A stretch of DNA of 64,000 nt. Source: Roseateles sp. (lineage in GTDB: Bacteria > Pseudomonadota > Gammaproteobacteria > Burkholderiales > Burkholderiaceae_C). Below are positions 52,825 to 61,391 of the stretch, piece after piece (position 1 is the first letter of the stretch; every line of letters begins with the position of its first letter). A model generated the notes under the pieces. That model was not told the DNA's origin and made no database searches. It saw nothing but the letters and a program-made list of their open reading frames with translations. A program made the translations under genes and the position numbers. The stretch spans positions 1 to 64,000 of the forward strand of contig JAEUPJ010000022.1 in NCBI GenBank assembly GCA_016790285.1. Direction: 5' to 3'.

Positions 52825-53235
52825 TCAGTAGGATGAGGAATAGGCCGGCTTGGACGTGTCCGAGACCGCCGGGCGTGCAGGCTTCGCAAGGCGCCAGACG
52901 CCGCCCTGGCCGTCGCCATTCGCGTCGCCGGGGTTGGCGTCGCCCGCGAAGCGGTACAGCGGCTGGCCCTTCCATCCCCACTGCTGCCCGCCCTCGCGGC
53001 GTGCATGCAGCGTCCATCCGCCCTGGGCCTGGGCGCCGGCCGAGGCCATCAGCGGTGGCCAGGCGGCGACACAGGCGTCGTGGCATTGGCTCTGGCCGTC
53101 CGCGTCCTTGGCAAACGTGTAGAGGCTGCGGCCATCGGAGCTGCGCAGCTGGCCGCCGGCTTCGATGGGCTGGGCGTTGGAGGCCTGCACCAGCAGGGCG
53201 CAGAGGGCGACGGCAAGGCCGCGGAGGGAAGTCAT
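52825..53235 (-). CDS. Small exported protein with COG4315-type repeats
   Basis: A 136-residue protein starting MTSLRGLAVALCALLVQAS with a signal peptide. Two copies of the secreted-repeat motif are seen (GRSLYTFAKDADGQSQCHDA and GQPLYRFAGDANPGDANGDG) and two Cys around WPPL. This fits the PF03640/COG4315 family of unknown function. The start 53235 was chosen because AAGGA has better spacing than for the Met at 53241. It is the first gene before OmpW, P450 and GMC, and operators lie 88 bp upstream. Confidence 0.75.
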   Translation of the reverse strand: MTSLRGLAVALCALLVQASNAQPIEAGGQLRSSDGRSLYTFAKDADGQSQCHDACVAAWPPLMASAGAQAQGGWTLHARREGGQQWGWKGQPLYRFAGDANPGDANGDGQGGVWRLAKPARPAVSDTSKPAYSSSY

Positions 53236-53322
53236 GGGCATGTCCTTTCGAGGGTGGATGGGCCGGCGGCGTGGCGCCGCGGCATGGCTTTGCAGTCTGC
53301 GGATCGGCCGCACGGGCGTCGC

Positions 53323-53378
53323 GGGACGCCTGTCCTGCCCGGGTGACAGGGGCGTGTGCCCCGCGGGACGCCAGCCCC
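53323..53378. promoter_or_regulatory. Pair of GGGAC-N4-GTCCC-like operators (near-perfect, degenerate)
   Basis: GGGACGCCTGTCCT (53323-53336) and GGGACGCCAGCCCC (53365-53378) are 42 bp apart start to start, four helical turns. They sit upstream of the COG4315-like gene (start 53235) and, on the other side, 37 bp before the GST gene (53415). Confidence 0.5.
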
Positions 53379-53414
53379 GTGCCAGGCCGAGCCGGCTGCG
53401 GGAAGATGCCGGCC

Positions 53415-54128
53415 ATGACGTCGCGCCCCCTGCTCTACGACTTCCCGACCTCCCCGTTCTGCGCCAAGGTGAGGGCGGCGCTCAACCTGCAGGGCGTGGC
53501 CTTCGACAGCGTCGACGCCACCTCACCGCGCGCCTGGCTGCGCCTGCGCCGGGAGGCGGACGGCAAGGTGCCCGCGCTATGGCTGGACGGGCGACTGGTG
53601 GCCGACTCCACGACCATCGCACTGGCGCTGCATGCGCGCGACGCGGCCCACCCACTGCTACCCGCCAGCCCACGCGAGCACGGGCTCTGCCTGGCGCTCA
53701 CGACCTGGTGCGACGACGTCCTGTACCCCCTGGGTCTGCAATACAACTGGCTCGACCCTGCGCATGGCCCGGCCGTTCGCCGCCGCTTTCCGCAGGGGCC
53801 CGTAGGCCTGCTGATGTGGCACTTCTATCGCCGGCGCATCGCCCGGCAGCTGCGCGCCCACGGCCTGGGCCGCAAGACACCGGCGCAACATCGGCAAGAA
53901 CTTGACCGCCAGCTCGAAGTGGCTGTGACCCTGCTGGCAGACCACCCTTTCCTGCTCGGTGAACAGCCCTGGCTTTGCGACCTGGCGCTGTTCGGCCAGC
54001 TGAGGTTCCTCGGCTTTGCGCCCCAAGCCCGCGCGGCGCTGGCGGCCCGGCCGGTCCTGGGCGACTACGTGGCGCGCGTCAAGGCCGCCGTCGGCTGGCG
54101 CAGTGCGATGCGCACGCCCGGGCGCTGA
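53415..54128 (+). CDS. Glutathione S-transferase family protein
   Basis: A 237-residue soluble protein. The thioredoxin-like N-terminal domain opens with LLYDFPTSPFCAKVRAALN (the S-P-F-C motif at the active site), has the cis-Pro in GKVPALWLDGRL, and the DST motif VADSTTIALALHARD. The C-terminal domain is all helical (LLADHPFLLGEQPWLCDLAL). Conjugation or peroxide reduction is likely; the substrate is unknown. It starts 37 bp past an operator of the leftward P450 unit, so a shared control is possible. Confidence 0.85.
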   Translation: MTSRPLLYDFPTSPFCAKVRAALNLQGVAFDSVDATSPRAWLRLRREADGKVPALWLDGRLVADSTTIALALHARDAAHPLLPASPREHGLCLALTTWCDDVLYPLGLQYNWLDPAHGPAVRRRFPQGPVGLLMWHFYRRRIARQLRAHGLGRKTPAQHRQELDRQLEVAVTLLADHPFLLGEQPWLCDLALFGQLRFLGFAPQARAALAARPVLGDYVARVKAAVGWRSAMRTPGR

Positions 54129-54149
54129 ACCCGCAGCCCGCTTTCGCGG

Positions 54150-55499
54150 TCAGCGCAACTGGCGGTCCAGCCAAGCCAGCACCCGCAGGTCCTGGAAGTA
54201 GCTGCAGTGGTGCGTCGTGGCACTCGGCCCCAGGTCTTCCCACTGGGGCGCGCCCAGCACGGTGGGGCCGAGCTGGTTCATCGACACGCTGTCCACGACG
54301 AGGTCGTTGGGCTGGTCGAAGATGAGGTCGGCGCCGTAGTACATCGCCTGGCCCTTCAGATGGGTCACGCGCTTCCAGACCTTCCACAGCGGCTCGTTGA
54401 CCTCGGTGGGCAGGAAGCTGCCGCCAATGGCGCGCACCTCGGCCCGGGTGGACAGCGGCCAGAGCTGCGCCAGCTCCAGGTTGTTGGCCACGCGCCCCTG
54501 CGCGAGCAGGCCCGGCACCAGGCCCACGGCGGCGTCCGCCAGCGGCGTGCGGGCGCCGAGCTGCAGCACCTTTCCCAGCACCATGGCCAGGCCGCCCACG
54601 CCGAGGGCCAGCGGCTGCAGGCTGGGCAGCACCTGGCCGGTCTTCTCGGCGGCCTCGGCGAGGGCGTCGGCCAGGCTGGCCAGCGTGTCCAGCGCCTGCC
54701 GGAGCTTGTCGGGTGCAGCCAGTGAGGTGCCGGCCAGCGGCGAGCCGACGAAGAGGGCCTGGCGTACCGGCAGGGCCGGGGCCATGCGCAGCAGCCACGA
54801 AATGACGAGACCGCCGCGGCTGTGGCCGACCAGGTCGAGCTCCGCGGTGCAGCCCGCCAGCGCATCGTTCAGCGCCAGCGCATTGAGCCACGGGGCGACG
54901 CTGAGCGTCGGATGGTCGAAGGCGAGCACCGCGGCATAGGCGCCACCGGCGCGCGTGAGCCGGTCGAAGAGCGCCTCGCCCTCGGCCGTGGCGGCGAACT
55001 CCTTCGTGTACATCGCGCTTTCGCTGAAGGTGCCATGCACCAGGACGAGCACGCGGCCCTGCAGCGCGGCGAGCTCGCCCGGGCGCAGCGCCGCCCAGCC
55101 CGTGCCCGCCCAGCGGCGCAGGCCCTCGGGCGCCGTGGCCAGCGTGGCGAGCACCGGGTTGAGGTGCGCGTCGAGCTTTTGCAGACCGGCGGTGACGCTG
55201 TTCTCGCCCAGCTCGGGGAAGGCGATGCGCTGCACGGTCTCGCGCGGATCCACGCCGAAGGCACGCCAGCTGCGCCGGCCGGCGTCGGCACCGCGAGCGC
55301 GTGCGGGCGGCTCGTAGACCCAGCGCAGCAGGCCGCCCTCGCCCGCGTCGCGCACCAGGCGCACGGCCGCGCGGCCATCGCCCGCCTGCGGCTCGAAGCC
55401 GCGGCGCCGGCGCTGCTGGATGGGCGCGCCCCCGCCCGCGCGGGCGGGCTCGGTGAGGCGGGCCTGCACACCGCCCCAGAGGTCGTCGGCGGCGCTCAT
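54150..55499 (-). CDS. Alpha/beta hydrolase (DUF7379-like), partner of CHAT protein
   Basis: A 449-residue protein with no signal peptide. The hydrolase part begins VLVLVHGTFSES (residues 151-162, oxyanion HGTF). The nucleophile is in LDLVGHSRGGLVISWLL (Ser227). An N-terminal region of about 150 residues (WVYEPPARARGADAG) and a C-terminal region with HHCSYFQD flank it. The His near the end (TTHHCSYF) may complete a triad. The start ATG 55499 overlaps the CHAT gene stop as ATGA, so the two are a strict pair. It may be the effector, cleaving lipids or peptides (inference). Confidence 0.75.
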   Translation of the reverse strand: MSAADDLWGGVQARLTEPARAGGGAPIQQRRRRGFEPQAGDGRAAVRLVRDAGEGGLLRWVYEPPARARGADAGRRSWRAFGVDPRETVQRIAFPELGENSVTAGLQKLDAHLNPVLATLATAPEGLRRWAGTGWAALRPGELAALQGRVLVLVHGTFSESAMYTKEFAATAEGEALFDRLTRAGGAYAAVLAFDHPTLSVAPWLNALALNDALAGCTAELDLVGHSRGGLVISWLLRMAPALPVRQALFVGSPLAGTSLAAPDKLRQALDTLASLADALAEAAEKTGQVLPSLQPLALGVGGLAMVLGKVLQLGARTPLADAAVGLVPGLLAQGRVANNLELAQLWPLSTRAEVRAIGGSFLPTEVNEPLWKVWKRVTHLKGQAMYYGADLIFDQPNDLVVDSVSMNQLGPTVLGAPQWEDLGPSATTHHCSYFQDLRVLAWLDRQLR

Positions 55500-57937
55500 G
55501 CTTCGTCTCCCAGCAGCGGCAGCGGCGTGACCTGGGCGCGCCGTGCGGTGACGATGTCCAGCATGGAGTCGTAGTCGCTGCGCTCGGCCAGGGCCTGCAC
55601 GCCGGCCTCGATGGCTTCGATGAAACCGCAGTGCTCGGTGAGCCGCACGGTCTCGATGGGCACCAGCTTGCGCTCGCGCACCCAGCGCGCCACCTCGGCC
55701 CAGCTGGCCTCGCCGGTGTGCCAGCTCTTGGCCTGCGCGTTGGCCGCGGAGTTGCCGCTGGCGTCGGCGTCCACCACCTCGCTGTAGTTGACCGCGCTCA
55801 TCTTCTGGTACTCCTGCTGGTAGCTCGGGTGGCGCCACCAGCCGGGCAGCGCATGACCCTTGAGCAGGAAGACGACCGGGTGGATGTCCACCAGCTCCAG
55901 GCAGGCCGCGAACAACAGGGCCAGGTCGATGCAGGTGCCGGCGCCGTCGGCCTTCACGCGCGAGGGCACGCGCAGGCGCTGCGAGTCCAGGTCGCCGCTG
56001 TAGCTGGGCGGCGGGTTGATGTAGCCGAGCTGCCAGTCGTGCAGCAGCGTGGCCCACAGCGCCTCGACCTGGCGGTCCACGCCGCGCAGGGCCTCTTCGT
56101 CGACGGCATCCTCCGGCACGCACTGGTAGCCCTCGAAGCCGGCGCTGGGGTCGTCGCGCAGCACGCGGTTGTAGCGCTGGGCCTGGGCCACGGCCTGCAC
56201 CACGGCGGGGTCGCGCGGCAGCACGAACGACGGCAGCCAGCGGCCGTCGCGCCGGTTGTCGCGCCACTGGTCCACCGGCAGCAGGCGCAGGCGGTGGCTG
56301 TCGTGATAGAGCACCTCGCTGCCCTGGCGCACGCACACCGACAGGCTCGTGTTGATCGCTTCGTGCACGCTTCGCGCGACCTCGGCGGTAAGCGGCACGT
56401 GGATCTTGTCGGTGAGCCGCTCGCGCGGGTACTTGAGCTGCACGCGGCGCTGGAAGCGCGCCACCTCCGCGCCCAGGTGCACGGCCACCTCGACATCCAG
56501 CGGCGCGGCCTGCTCGGGCAGGTCGCAGGCCAGCACGAAGCGGCGGAACAGCGGCTGCGCGTTGTGCAGCACGGCGTAGTTCAGCTCGGGGTAGGGCTCG
56601 ATCTCGCAGCGCACCTGGGCCGTCAGCGCGCGGTCCAGCGCCCGCTCGCCGCGCTGGCCACCGGCGCGCCGCGCCTTGGCCTCGGCCGCGCGGGCATGGC
56701 GCTCGCGGGTGGCGGCGTCCACGAACACGGGTGCGCCCACCCAGAGCGTCACGCCGGTCGCGTCCACCGACTCGGGCAGGGCGCGCACCTGCTCCCAGGC
56801 GGCGCGAAAGGCTGCGGGCAGGTCGAAGCCGCTCGCGAAGAGTTCGCGGCGCAGCTGCGTGAGCATGAACTCGGCCAGCGAGTCGTCGAAGGCGTCCTGG
56901 AAGCCCACGGCCGCCAGCGCCGCGCCCTCGGCCACCAGCATGGGCGCCAGGCGCGCCGCGCTGTTCCAGACGTTGAGCGTGGCGAGATACGTGGGCGCCT
57001 CGGCCCGCGCGAGCACGACGGCCAGCGTCTGCGCCGGCACGAGCTGGGGCAGGCCGTCGGTGCCGCGCAGCAGCAGGCCGTCGACGATGCGGCGCGTGTC
57101 GGCCAGCAGGTCGCTCACGCGCTGGAAGTTCTGCAGCCCGCGCAACGCGCCGGTGGCGCCGTCCCACTCCACCACCTCCACCCGCGCTGCCTCGCCCTTG
57201 AGCGTGGCCAGCTCGCGCAGGCCCTGGTGGCTGTCCATGCCGGCGATGTGCAGCAGGTGCGGGCGGTGGCACCGCACGGCGGCTTCGAGTTCGTCCAGGC
57301 TGGGGTGGTCCAGCACGCGCAGCTCGGCCACGCCGGCCGGCAGCGTGCGGCGGAAGTTGGCGAGTTCCTCGTCCACGCTCCAGCGCTCGCGCAGCTCGGT
57401 GGGCACGGTGTTGACGAACATCACCTCCAGCGCGGTCCAGGGCGGCAGGTCGACGGCGCCGCGTGGCAGCGGCGCCCAGCGCCCCTCCACCTCGTGCTGC
57501 ACCTGCAGCTCGCGGATGACGGTGAGCGCATGCGGGCGCCCGCCCGCACCGCGCCGCTGCTCGCGCGTGGCGGCCGCCAGCACGTACTCCCACGGGAAGA
57601 TGCGGCCCTCCCAGCCCAGCGCCTCGTGCTGGTAGGGCACGCGCACCACCAGCGTCGAGGCCCGGGCCAGCGCGCGCAAGGCGGCGGGGCCGACCCCGAG
57701 CTGGTCCAGGCTCTCTCGGGCGTCCGCCTGGTGCTGCTCGCGCACCAGGGCGTCATGCACCCAGCGCTGGCGGGAGCGCAGCACGTACGTCCAGCGCAGG
57801 GCCTCGCGCGCCAGGCTCTGGCGGGCGCGGCCATCGGCATCGGCCGTCACCGCGCGCAGCGGCAGGCCGCGCAGGTCGGCCTCGCTGGCGAGGTGGACGC
57901 CCTCCAGCAGCTCGTCCTGCGGTGATTCGTTGCTCAT
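55496..57937 (-). CDS. CHAT-like protein with degenerate catalytic site and transglutaminase-like domain
   Basis: An 813-residue soluble protein. Residues about 90-400 follow the CHAT caspase-like plan, including HRPHLLHIAGM (227-234 in HLLHIAGM), where caspase-like proteins have HG/GHG, and ATLNVWNSAARL (321-327 in LNVWNSA), where the catalytic Cys should be (LNACxS). Both catalytic residues are replaced. Residues 400-600 are a beta-rich linker. Residues 600-800 hold a transglutaminase-like Cys protease: DGAGTCIDLALLFAACLE (Cys669) and LLKGHALPGWW (His695). The start is ATG 57937. The stop overlaps the hydrolase gene. A sensor-effector pair is plausible (inference). Confidence 0.75.
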   Translation of the reverse strand: MSNESPQDELLEGVHLASEADLRGLPLRAVTADADGRARQSLAREALRWTYVLRSRQRWVHDALVREQHQADARESLDQLGVGPAALRALARASTLVVRVPYQHEALGWEGRIFPWEYVLAAATREQRRGAGGRPHALTVIRELQVQHEVEGRWAPLPRGAVDLPPWTALEVMFVNTVPTELRERWSVDEELANFRRTLPAGVAELRVLDHPSLDELEAAVRCHRPHLLHIAGMDSHQGLRELATLKGEAARVEVVEWDGATGALRGLQNFQRVSDLLADTRRIVDGLLLRGTDGLPQLVPAQTLAVVLARAEAPTYLATLNVWNSAARLAPMLVAEGAALAAVGFQDAFDDSLAEFMLTQLRRELFASGFDLPAAFRAAWEQVRALPESVDATGVTLWVGAPVFVDAATRERHARAAEAKARRAGGQRGERALDRALTAQVRCEIEPYPELNYAVLHNAQPLFRRFVLACDLPEQAAPLDVEVAVHLGAEVARFQRRVQLKYPRERLTDKIHVPLTAEVARSVHEAINTSLSVCVRQGSEVLYHDSHRLRLLPVDQWRDNRRDGRWLPSFVLPRDPAVVQAVAQAQRYNRVLRDDPSAGFEGYQCVPEDAVDEEALRGVDRQVEALWATLLHDWQLGYINPPPSYSGDLDSQRLRVPSRVKADGAGTCIDLALLFAACLELVDIHPVVFLLKGHALPGWWRHPSYQQEYQKMSAVNYSEVVDADASGNSAANAQAKSWHTGEASWAEVARWVRERKLVPIETVRLTEHCGFIEAIEAGVQALAERSDYDSMLDIVTARRAQVTPLPLLGDEA

Positions 57938-58039
57938 GCGGGGCCCTGCCTCCGGTCGCGGCCGTGTCCGGCCTGTGGGTCTTGACGGTGGGCGAGTATC
58001 GCGACCGGCGGGCGGGCCGCAAGGCCCCAATTCACCATG

Positions 58040-59008
58040 TCAGCCCGCCTGGGTGCGGCGGTACTCGGCGGGCGACAGCCCCAGGCGCCGCTGGAAGGCC
58101 CGGCCCATCACCGTCTCGCTGGCAAAGCCCGCCGCGCGGGCCGCGGCCTTCACCGACGCGCCGGCGCCGAGCTGGTCGCGCGCCGCCTGCAGGCGCAAGG
58201 CCTCGACGAAGGCGGCCGGCGTCTGCCCGGTCGCGTCCACGAAATGGCGGTGGAAGCTGCGCGGGCTCTCGCCAGCCTGCTCGGCCAGGCGCTCCACGCC
58301 CAGAGGCTCCTGCAGCCGCGCGCGGGCCCAGTCCACCAGCGCCGCGTAGCGCCCGGCCTGCGCCTGCAGCACCTGCGCGTACTGGCTCTGGTTGCCCACG
58401 CGCCGCGCCGGCAGGATGAGCTCCTGCGCCACCCGCGCTGCCAGCCACCGGCCGCCGTCCTCGGCCACCATGGCCAGCGCCATGTCGATGCCAGCCGTCA
58501 CGCCGCCGCTGGTCCACAGCCGGCCGCTCTGCACGTAGAGGGCGTCCGCGGCCACGTCCACCCCGGGGAAGCCACGGCGCAGGCGCTGGCTGCCGGCCCA
58601 GTGGGTGGTGGCGCGGTGGCCGTCCAGCAAGCCCCAGACGGCCAGCAGGAAGGCGCCGGAGCAGACCGAGCCCAGCCGGCGCAGCCCCGGCGCCAGCGCG
58701 CAGACCGTCGCGGCCAGGGCGGCGTCGGCGGCTGTCGCGCGCACGTCGTCCGGCGTGGCCGCGCCGGTCAGCAGCAGGGTGTCGAGCCCGGCGGCGGCGG
58801 CCAGCGGCTCGGTCATGAGGGCGATGCCGCTGCTCGTGCGCACCAGGCCGCCGTACGGCGAGAAGAGCTGCACGCGGTACAGCGGCGCCGGCGCAAAGCG
58901 GTTGCTCACGTCGAACACGTCGGCAGGCCCGGCGGCGTCCAGCAGCTGCGCGTGCTCGAACACCAGCAGGCCGACGGCGGCGGGCGACGGGGCGTTGGCA
59001 GAAATCAT
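58040..59008 (-). CDS. GlxA-family regulator (DJ-1/PfpI plus AraC domain)
   Basis: A 322-residue protein. The N-terminal DJ-1/PfpI fold has VGLLVFEHAQLLDAAGPADV and the nucleophile-elbow LGSVCSGAFLLAVWGLLDGH. The C-terminal AraC domain has LAEQAGESPRSFHRHFVDAT and AARAAGFASETVMGRAFQRR. The start at 59008 is preferred because earlier Mets extend past the conserved start. Divergent from a tautomerase relic and a second DJ-1 gene. The controlled genes are unknown. Confidence 0.88.
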   Translation of the reverse strand: MISANAPSPAAVGLLVFEHAQLLDAAGPADVFDVSNRFAPAPLYRVQLFSPYGGLVRTSSGIALMTEPLAAAAGLDTLLLTGAATPDDVRATAADAALAATVCALAPGLRRLGSVCSGAFLLAVWGLLDGHRATTHWAGSQRLRRGFPGVDVAADALYVQSGRLWTSGGVTAGIDMALAMVAEDGGRWLAARVAQELILPARRVGNQSQYAQVLQAQAGRYAALVDWARARLQEPLGVERLAEQAGESPRSFHRHFVDATGQTPAAFVEALRLQAARDQLGAGASVKAAARAAGFASETVMGRAFQRRLGLSPAEYRRTQAG

Positions 59009-59082
59009 CGAAGCATTGTCATTGCTGCCAAAGACCGTGCCAAGGACCATGGCGCCGTCATCCACTCTCCCCGGCCACCGCC

Positions 59083-59193
59083 ATGCCATTCCTGCACCTT
59101 CACACCACCGAGGGCCTGCTGAGCCCGTCGCAGAAGACCGCGCTCATGGAGCGCTTCACCCAGGCCCCCGTGGCCCAGCGAGGCGCAGCATGA
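59083..59193 (+). pseudogene. Truncated tautomerase relic
   Basis: A 36-residue frame MPFLHLHTTEGLLSPSQKTA then [16 protein letters not shown]. The Met-Pro start and the LLSPSQKTALMERFTQA helix match 4-oxalocrotonate tautomerase-like proteins, which use Pro2 as base; full versions are longer (about 60-130 residues). The rest of the domain is missing. Its stop overlaps the following DJ-1 gene as ATGA, so it could still serve as a leader peptide. Confidence 0.5.
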
Positions 59194-59840
59194 GTGCCCC
59201 GCTGCAGATCGGCCTGCTGATGTTCCCGGGCGTCACCGCGCTGGACTTCATCGGCCCGGCCCAGGTGCTGGCCGCCAGGCCGGACACGCGGCTGCACTTC
59301 GCCTGGAAAGACCTCGGGCCGGTGCCCAGCGACTGCGGCCTGCCGCTGCTGCCCACGACGACGCTGGCGGGCTGCCCGCCGCTGGACGTGCTGGTGGTGG
59401 CCGGCGGGCCCGGCCAGGTGGCCTGCATGCAGGACGCCGAGGTGCTCGGCTGGATCGCCGCCCGGGGCCGCGCGGCGCGGGTGGTGGCGAGCGCCTGCTC
59501 AGGCTCGCTGCTGCTGGCCGCCGCCGGGCTGTTGCAAGGCCGGCGCGCGGCCAGCCACTGGGCCTTCCGCGATCTGCTGCCCCACTACGGCGCCACGCCT
59601 GACCCGGCACGCGTCGTCGTCGACGGCAAGTTCGTGACGGGCGGCGGCGTGACCGCCTGCCTCGACATGGCGCTGCGGCTGCTCGCCGAGCTGGACGGCC
59701 CCGCGATGGCCGAGGACGTCACGCTGCGCCTGGAATACGCGCCCGAGCCGCCCTTCCCCACCGGCCGGCCCGAGGGGCTGCCGCCGGCCCAGGTGGCGCG
59801 CGTGCGGGCTGCGCTGATGCGCGAAGCCGGCCTCGCTTAG
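59190..59840 (+). CDS. DJ-1/PfpI-family protein
   Basis: A 216-residue soluble protein without the AraC domain. It opens [20 protein letters not shown] and has the elbow [20 protein letters not shown], with Cys as possible nucleophile; the family includes isonitrile hydratases. [19 protein letters not shown] follows. The start ATG overlaps the tautomerase relic stop. The gene mirrors the GlxA gene on the other strand, so the two are related neighbours. Confidence 0.83.
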   Translation: MSAPLQIGLLMFPGVTALDFIGPAQVLAARPDTRLHFAWKDLGPVPSDCGLPLLPTTTLAGCPPLDVLVVAGGPGQVACMQDAEVLGWIAARGRAARVVASACSGSLLLAAAGLLQGRRAASHWAFRDLLPHYGATPDPARVVVDGKFVTGGGVTACLDMALRLLAELDGPAMAEDVTLRLEYAPEPPFPTGRPEGLPPAQVARVRAALMREAGLA

Positions 59841-60784
59841 AGCAGCCCCAGCGTCTCCTCGACGCCCAGGTGCACGTTCATCGCCTGCACGGCCGCGCCG
59901 CTGGCGCCCTTGCCGAGGTTGTCCAGGCGGCTCATGACGAGGACCTGGGTGTCCGAGGCGAACACGAAGAGGTCCACGCGGTTGGTGTCGTTGCAGGCCT
60001 GCACGTCGAAGAAGCCGCCCTCCAGCGTGGCCGCATCGCGCAGGCGCATCACGTTGATGAAGCGCTCCCCGGCGTAGTGCGCGGCGAGCGCCGCATGCAC
60101 TGATTCGGGCGTCGTGCCGGGCGTGAGCTGGCTCAGGTGCAGCGGCACGCTGACCGTCAGGCCCTTGTAGAAGCTGCTGACGATGGGCATGAAGACCGGC
60201 GCCGAGGTGAGGCCCGTGTGCGCCATCATCTCCGGCAGATGCTTGTGCTTGAGGGCCAGGCCGTAGGGCCGCGGCGCCTGCAGGTGGGCCGGCAGCGGCT
60301 GCTGCTCGTACTCGGCAATCATGCTCTTGCCGCCGCCCGAGTAGCCGGTGATGGAGGTGGCGCTGACGACCGCGTCGCGCGGCAGCAGGCCGGCGTCCAC
60401 CAGCGGGCGCACCGCCAGGATGAAGGCGCTGGCGTGGCAGCCCGGGTTGGCGATGCGCTTGCTGGCCTGGATGGCGCCGCGCTGGCCGCGCGCCAGCTCC
60501 GGCAGGCCGAAGGCCCAGCCCGGCGCCGTGCGGTGCGCGGTGCTCGCGTCGATCAGGCAGGTGTTGGGGTTGTTGACCATGAAGGCCGCCTCGCGCGAGG
60601 CGGCGTCGGGCAGGCACAGGAAGGCCACGTCCGCCGCATTGAGCAGGCGCGAGCGCTCGGCCGGGTCCTTGCGCTTGTCGGCATCGATCTTCAAGACCTC
60701 GATGTCGCTGCGGGCCGCGAGGTATTCATGGATCCGCAGACCCGTCGTGCCCTCTTGTCCATCCACAAACACCTTGAACGTCAT
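59837..60784 (-). CDS. argC: N-acetyl-gamma-glutamyl-phosphate reductase (short type)
   Basis: A 315-residue enzyme of arginine synthesis that reduces N-acetylglutamyl phosphate with [25 protein letters not shown] is the nucleotide fold; the catalytic Cys is in [18 protein letters not shown]. The length and [10 protein letters not shown] stretch fit the second, short ArgC subtype. It is convergent with the DJ-1 gene, sharing 4 bases. A small hydrolase gene is divergent. Confidence 0.92.
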   Translation of the reverse strand: MTFKVFVDGQEGTTGLRIHEYLAARSDIEVLKIDADKRKDPAERSRLLNAADVAFLCLPDAASREAAFMVNNPNTCLIDASTAHRTAPGWAFGLPELARGQRGAIQASKRIANPGCHASAFILAVRPLVDAGLLPRDAVVSATSITGYSGGGKSMIAEYEQQPLPAHLQAPRPYGLALKHKHLPEMMAHTGLTSAPVFMPIVSSFYKGLTVSVPLHLSQLTPGTTPESVHAALAAHYAGERFINVMRLRDAATLEGGFFDVQACNDTNRVDLFVFASDTQVLVMSRLDNLGKGASGAAVQAMNVHLGVEETLGLL

Positions 60785-60835
60785 CGCCGCTGCTCCACGC
60801 GCTGAAAATCGAACTGTGCAGGATAAGGGCAAACC

Positions 60836-61375
60836 ATGAATCCATCGCGAGTACTGCTCCTCCCCGGCTGGCAAAACTCCGGCCCCGAGCATTGGCAAAG
60901 CCGCTGGGAGCGGCTGCATGGCGACCAGCGCGTGGAGCAGCACGACTGGGACTGGCCGCGGCGCGGCGACTGGATGGCCCGCCTGGACGAGGTGCTGCTG
61001 CAGGACGACGCCCCGGCGGTGCTGGTGGCGCATTCCCTCGGCTGCCAGCTGGTGGCGAGCTGGGCCGAGCATTCGCAGCACACGGCGCGGGTGAAGGGTG
61101 CGCTGCTTGTCGCTCCGCCCGACACCGAGCGCGAGGACATGCCGCCGCAGCTGCACAACTGGCGCCCCATCCGGCGCCCGCGCCTGCCCTTTCCGAGCAT
61201 CACCGTCATCAGCAGCGACGACCCGTTCGGCGCTGCCGAGCGCAGCACCCAGATGGCGGCCGACTGGGGCAGCAGCGTCATCATCGCCGGCCCGCGTGGC
61301 CACCTGAACGCCGACTCGGGCCTGGGCGACTGGCCCGAGGGGCGGGCGCTGCTGGCCAGCCTCGTCAAGCCCTGA
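60836..61375 (+). CDS. RBBP9/YdeN-like small alpha/beta hydrolase
   Basis: A 179-residue protein. It begins [20 protein letters not shown] (family motif PGW...S.PEHWQ), has the nucleophile in [17 protein letters not shown] (S in HSLG), Asp in VISSDDPF and His in [18 protein letters not shown]. The length fits the RBBP9/YdeN serine hydrolases, whose substrates are mostly unknown. parB follows 16 bp later, so the two may be co-transcribed. Confidence 0.87.
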   Translation: MNPSRVLLLPGWQNSGPEHWQSRWERLHGDQRVEQHDWDWPRRGDWMARLDEVLLQDDAPAVLVAHSLGCQLVASWAEHSQHTARVKGALLVAPPDTEREDMPPQLHNWRPIRRPRLPFPSITVISSDDPFGAAERSTQMAADWGSSVIIAGPRGHLNADSGLGDWPEGRALLASLVKP

Positions 61376-61391
61376 ACGACAATCCGCGCCC

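Noticed and set aside
55631-57925. A 764-residue plus-strand open frame
   Set aside because: It is the antisense of the CHAT-like gene, which has clear domain motifs.
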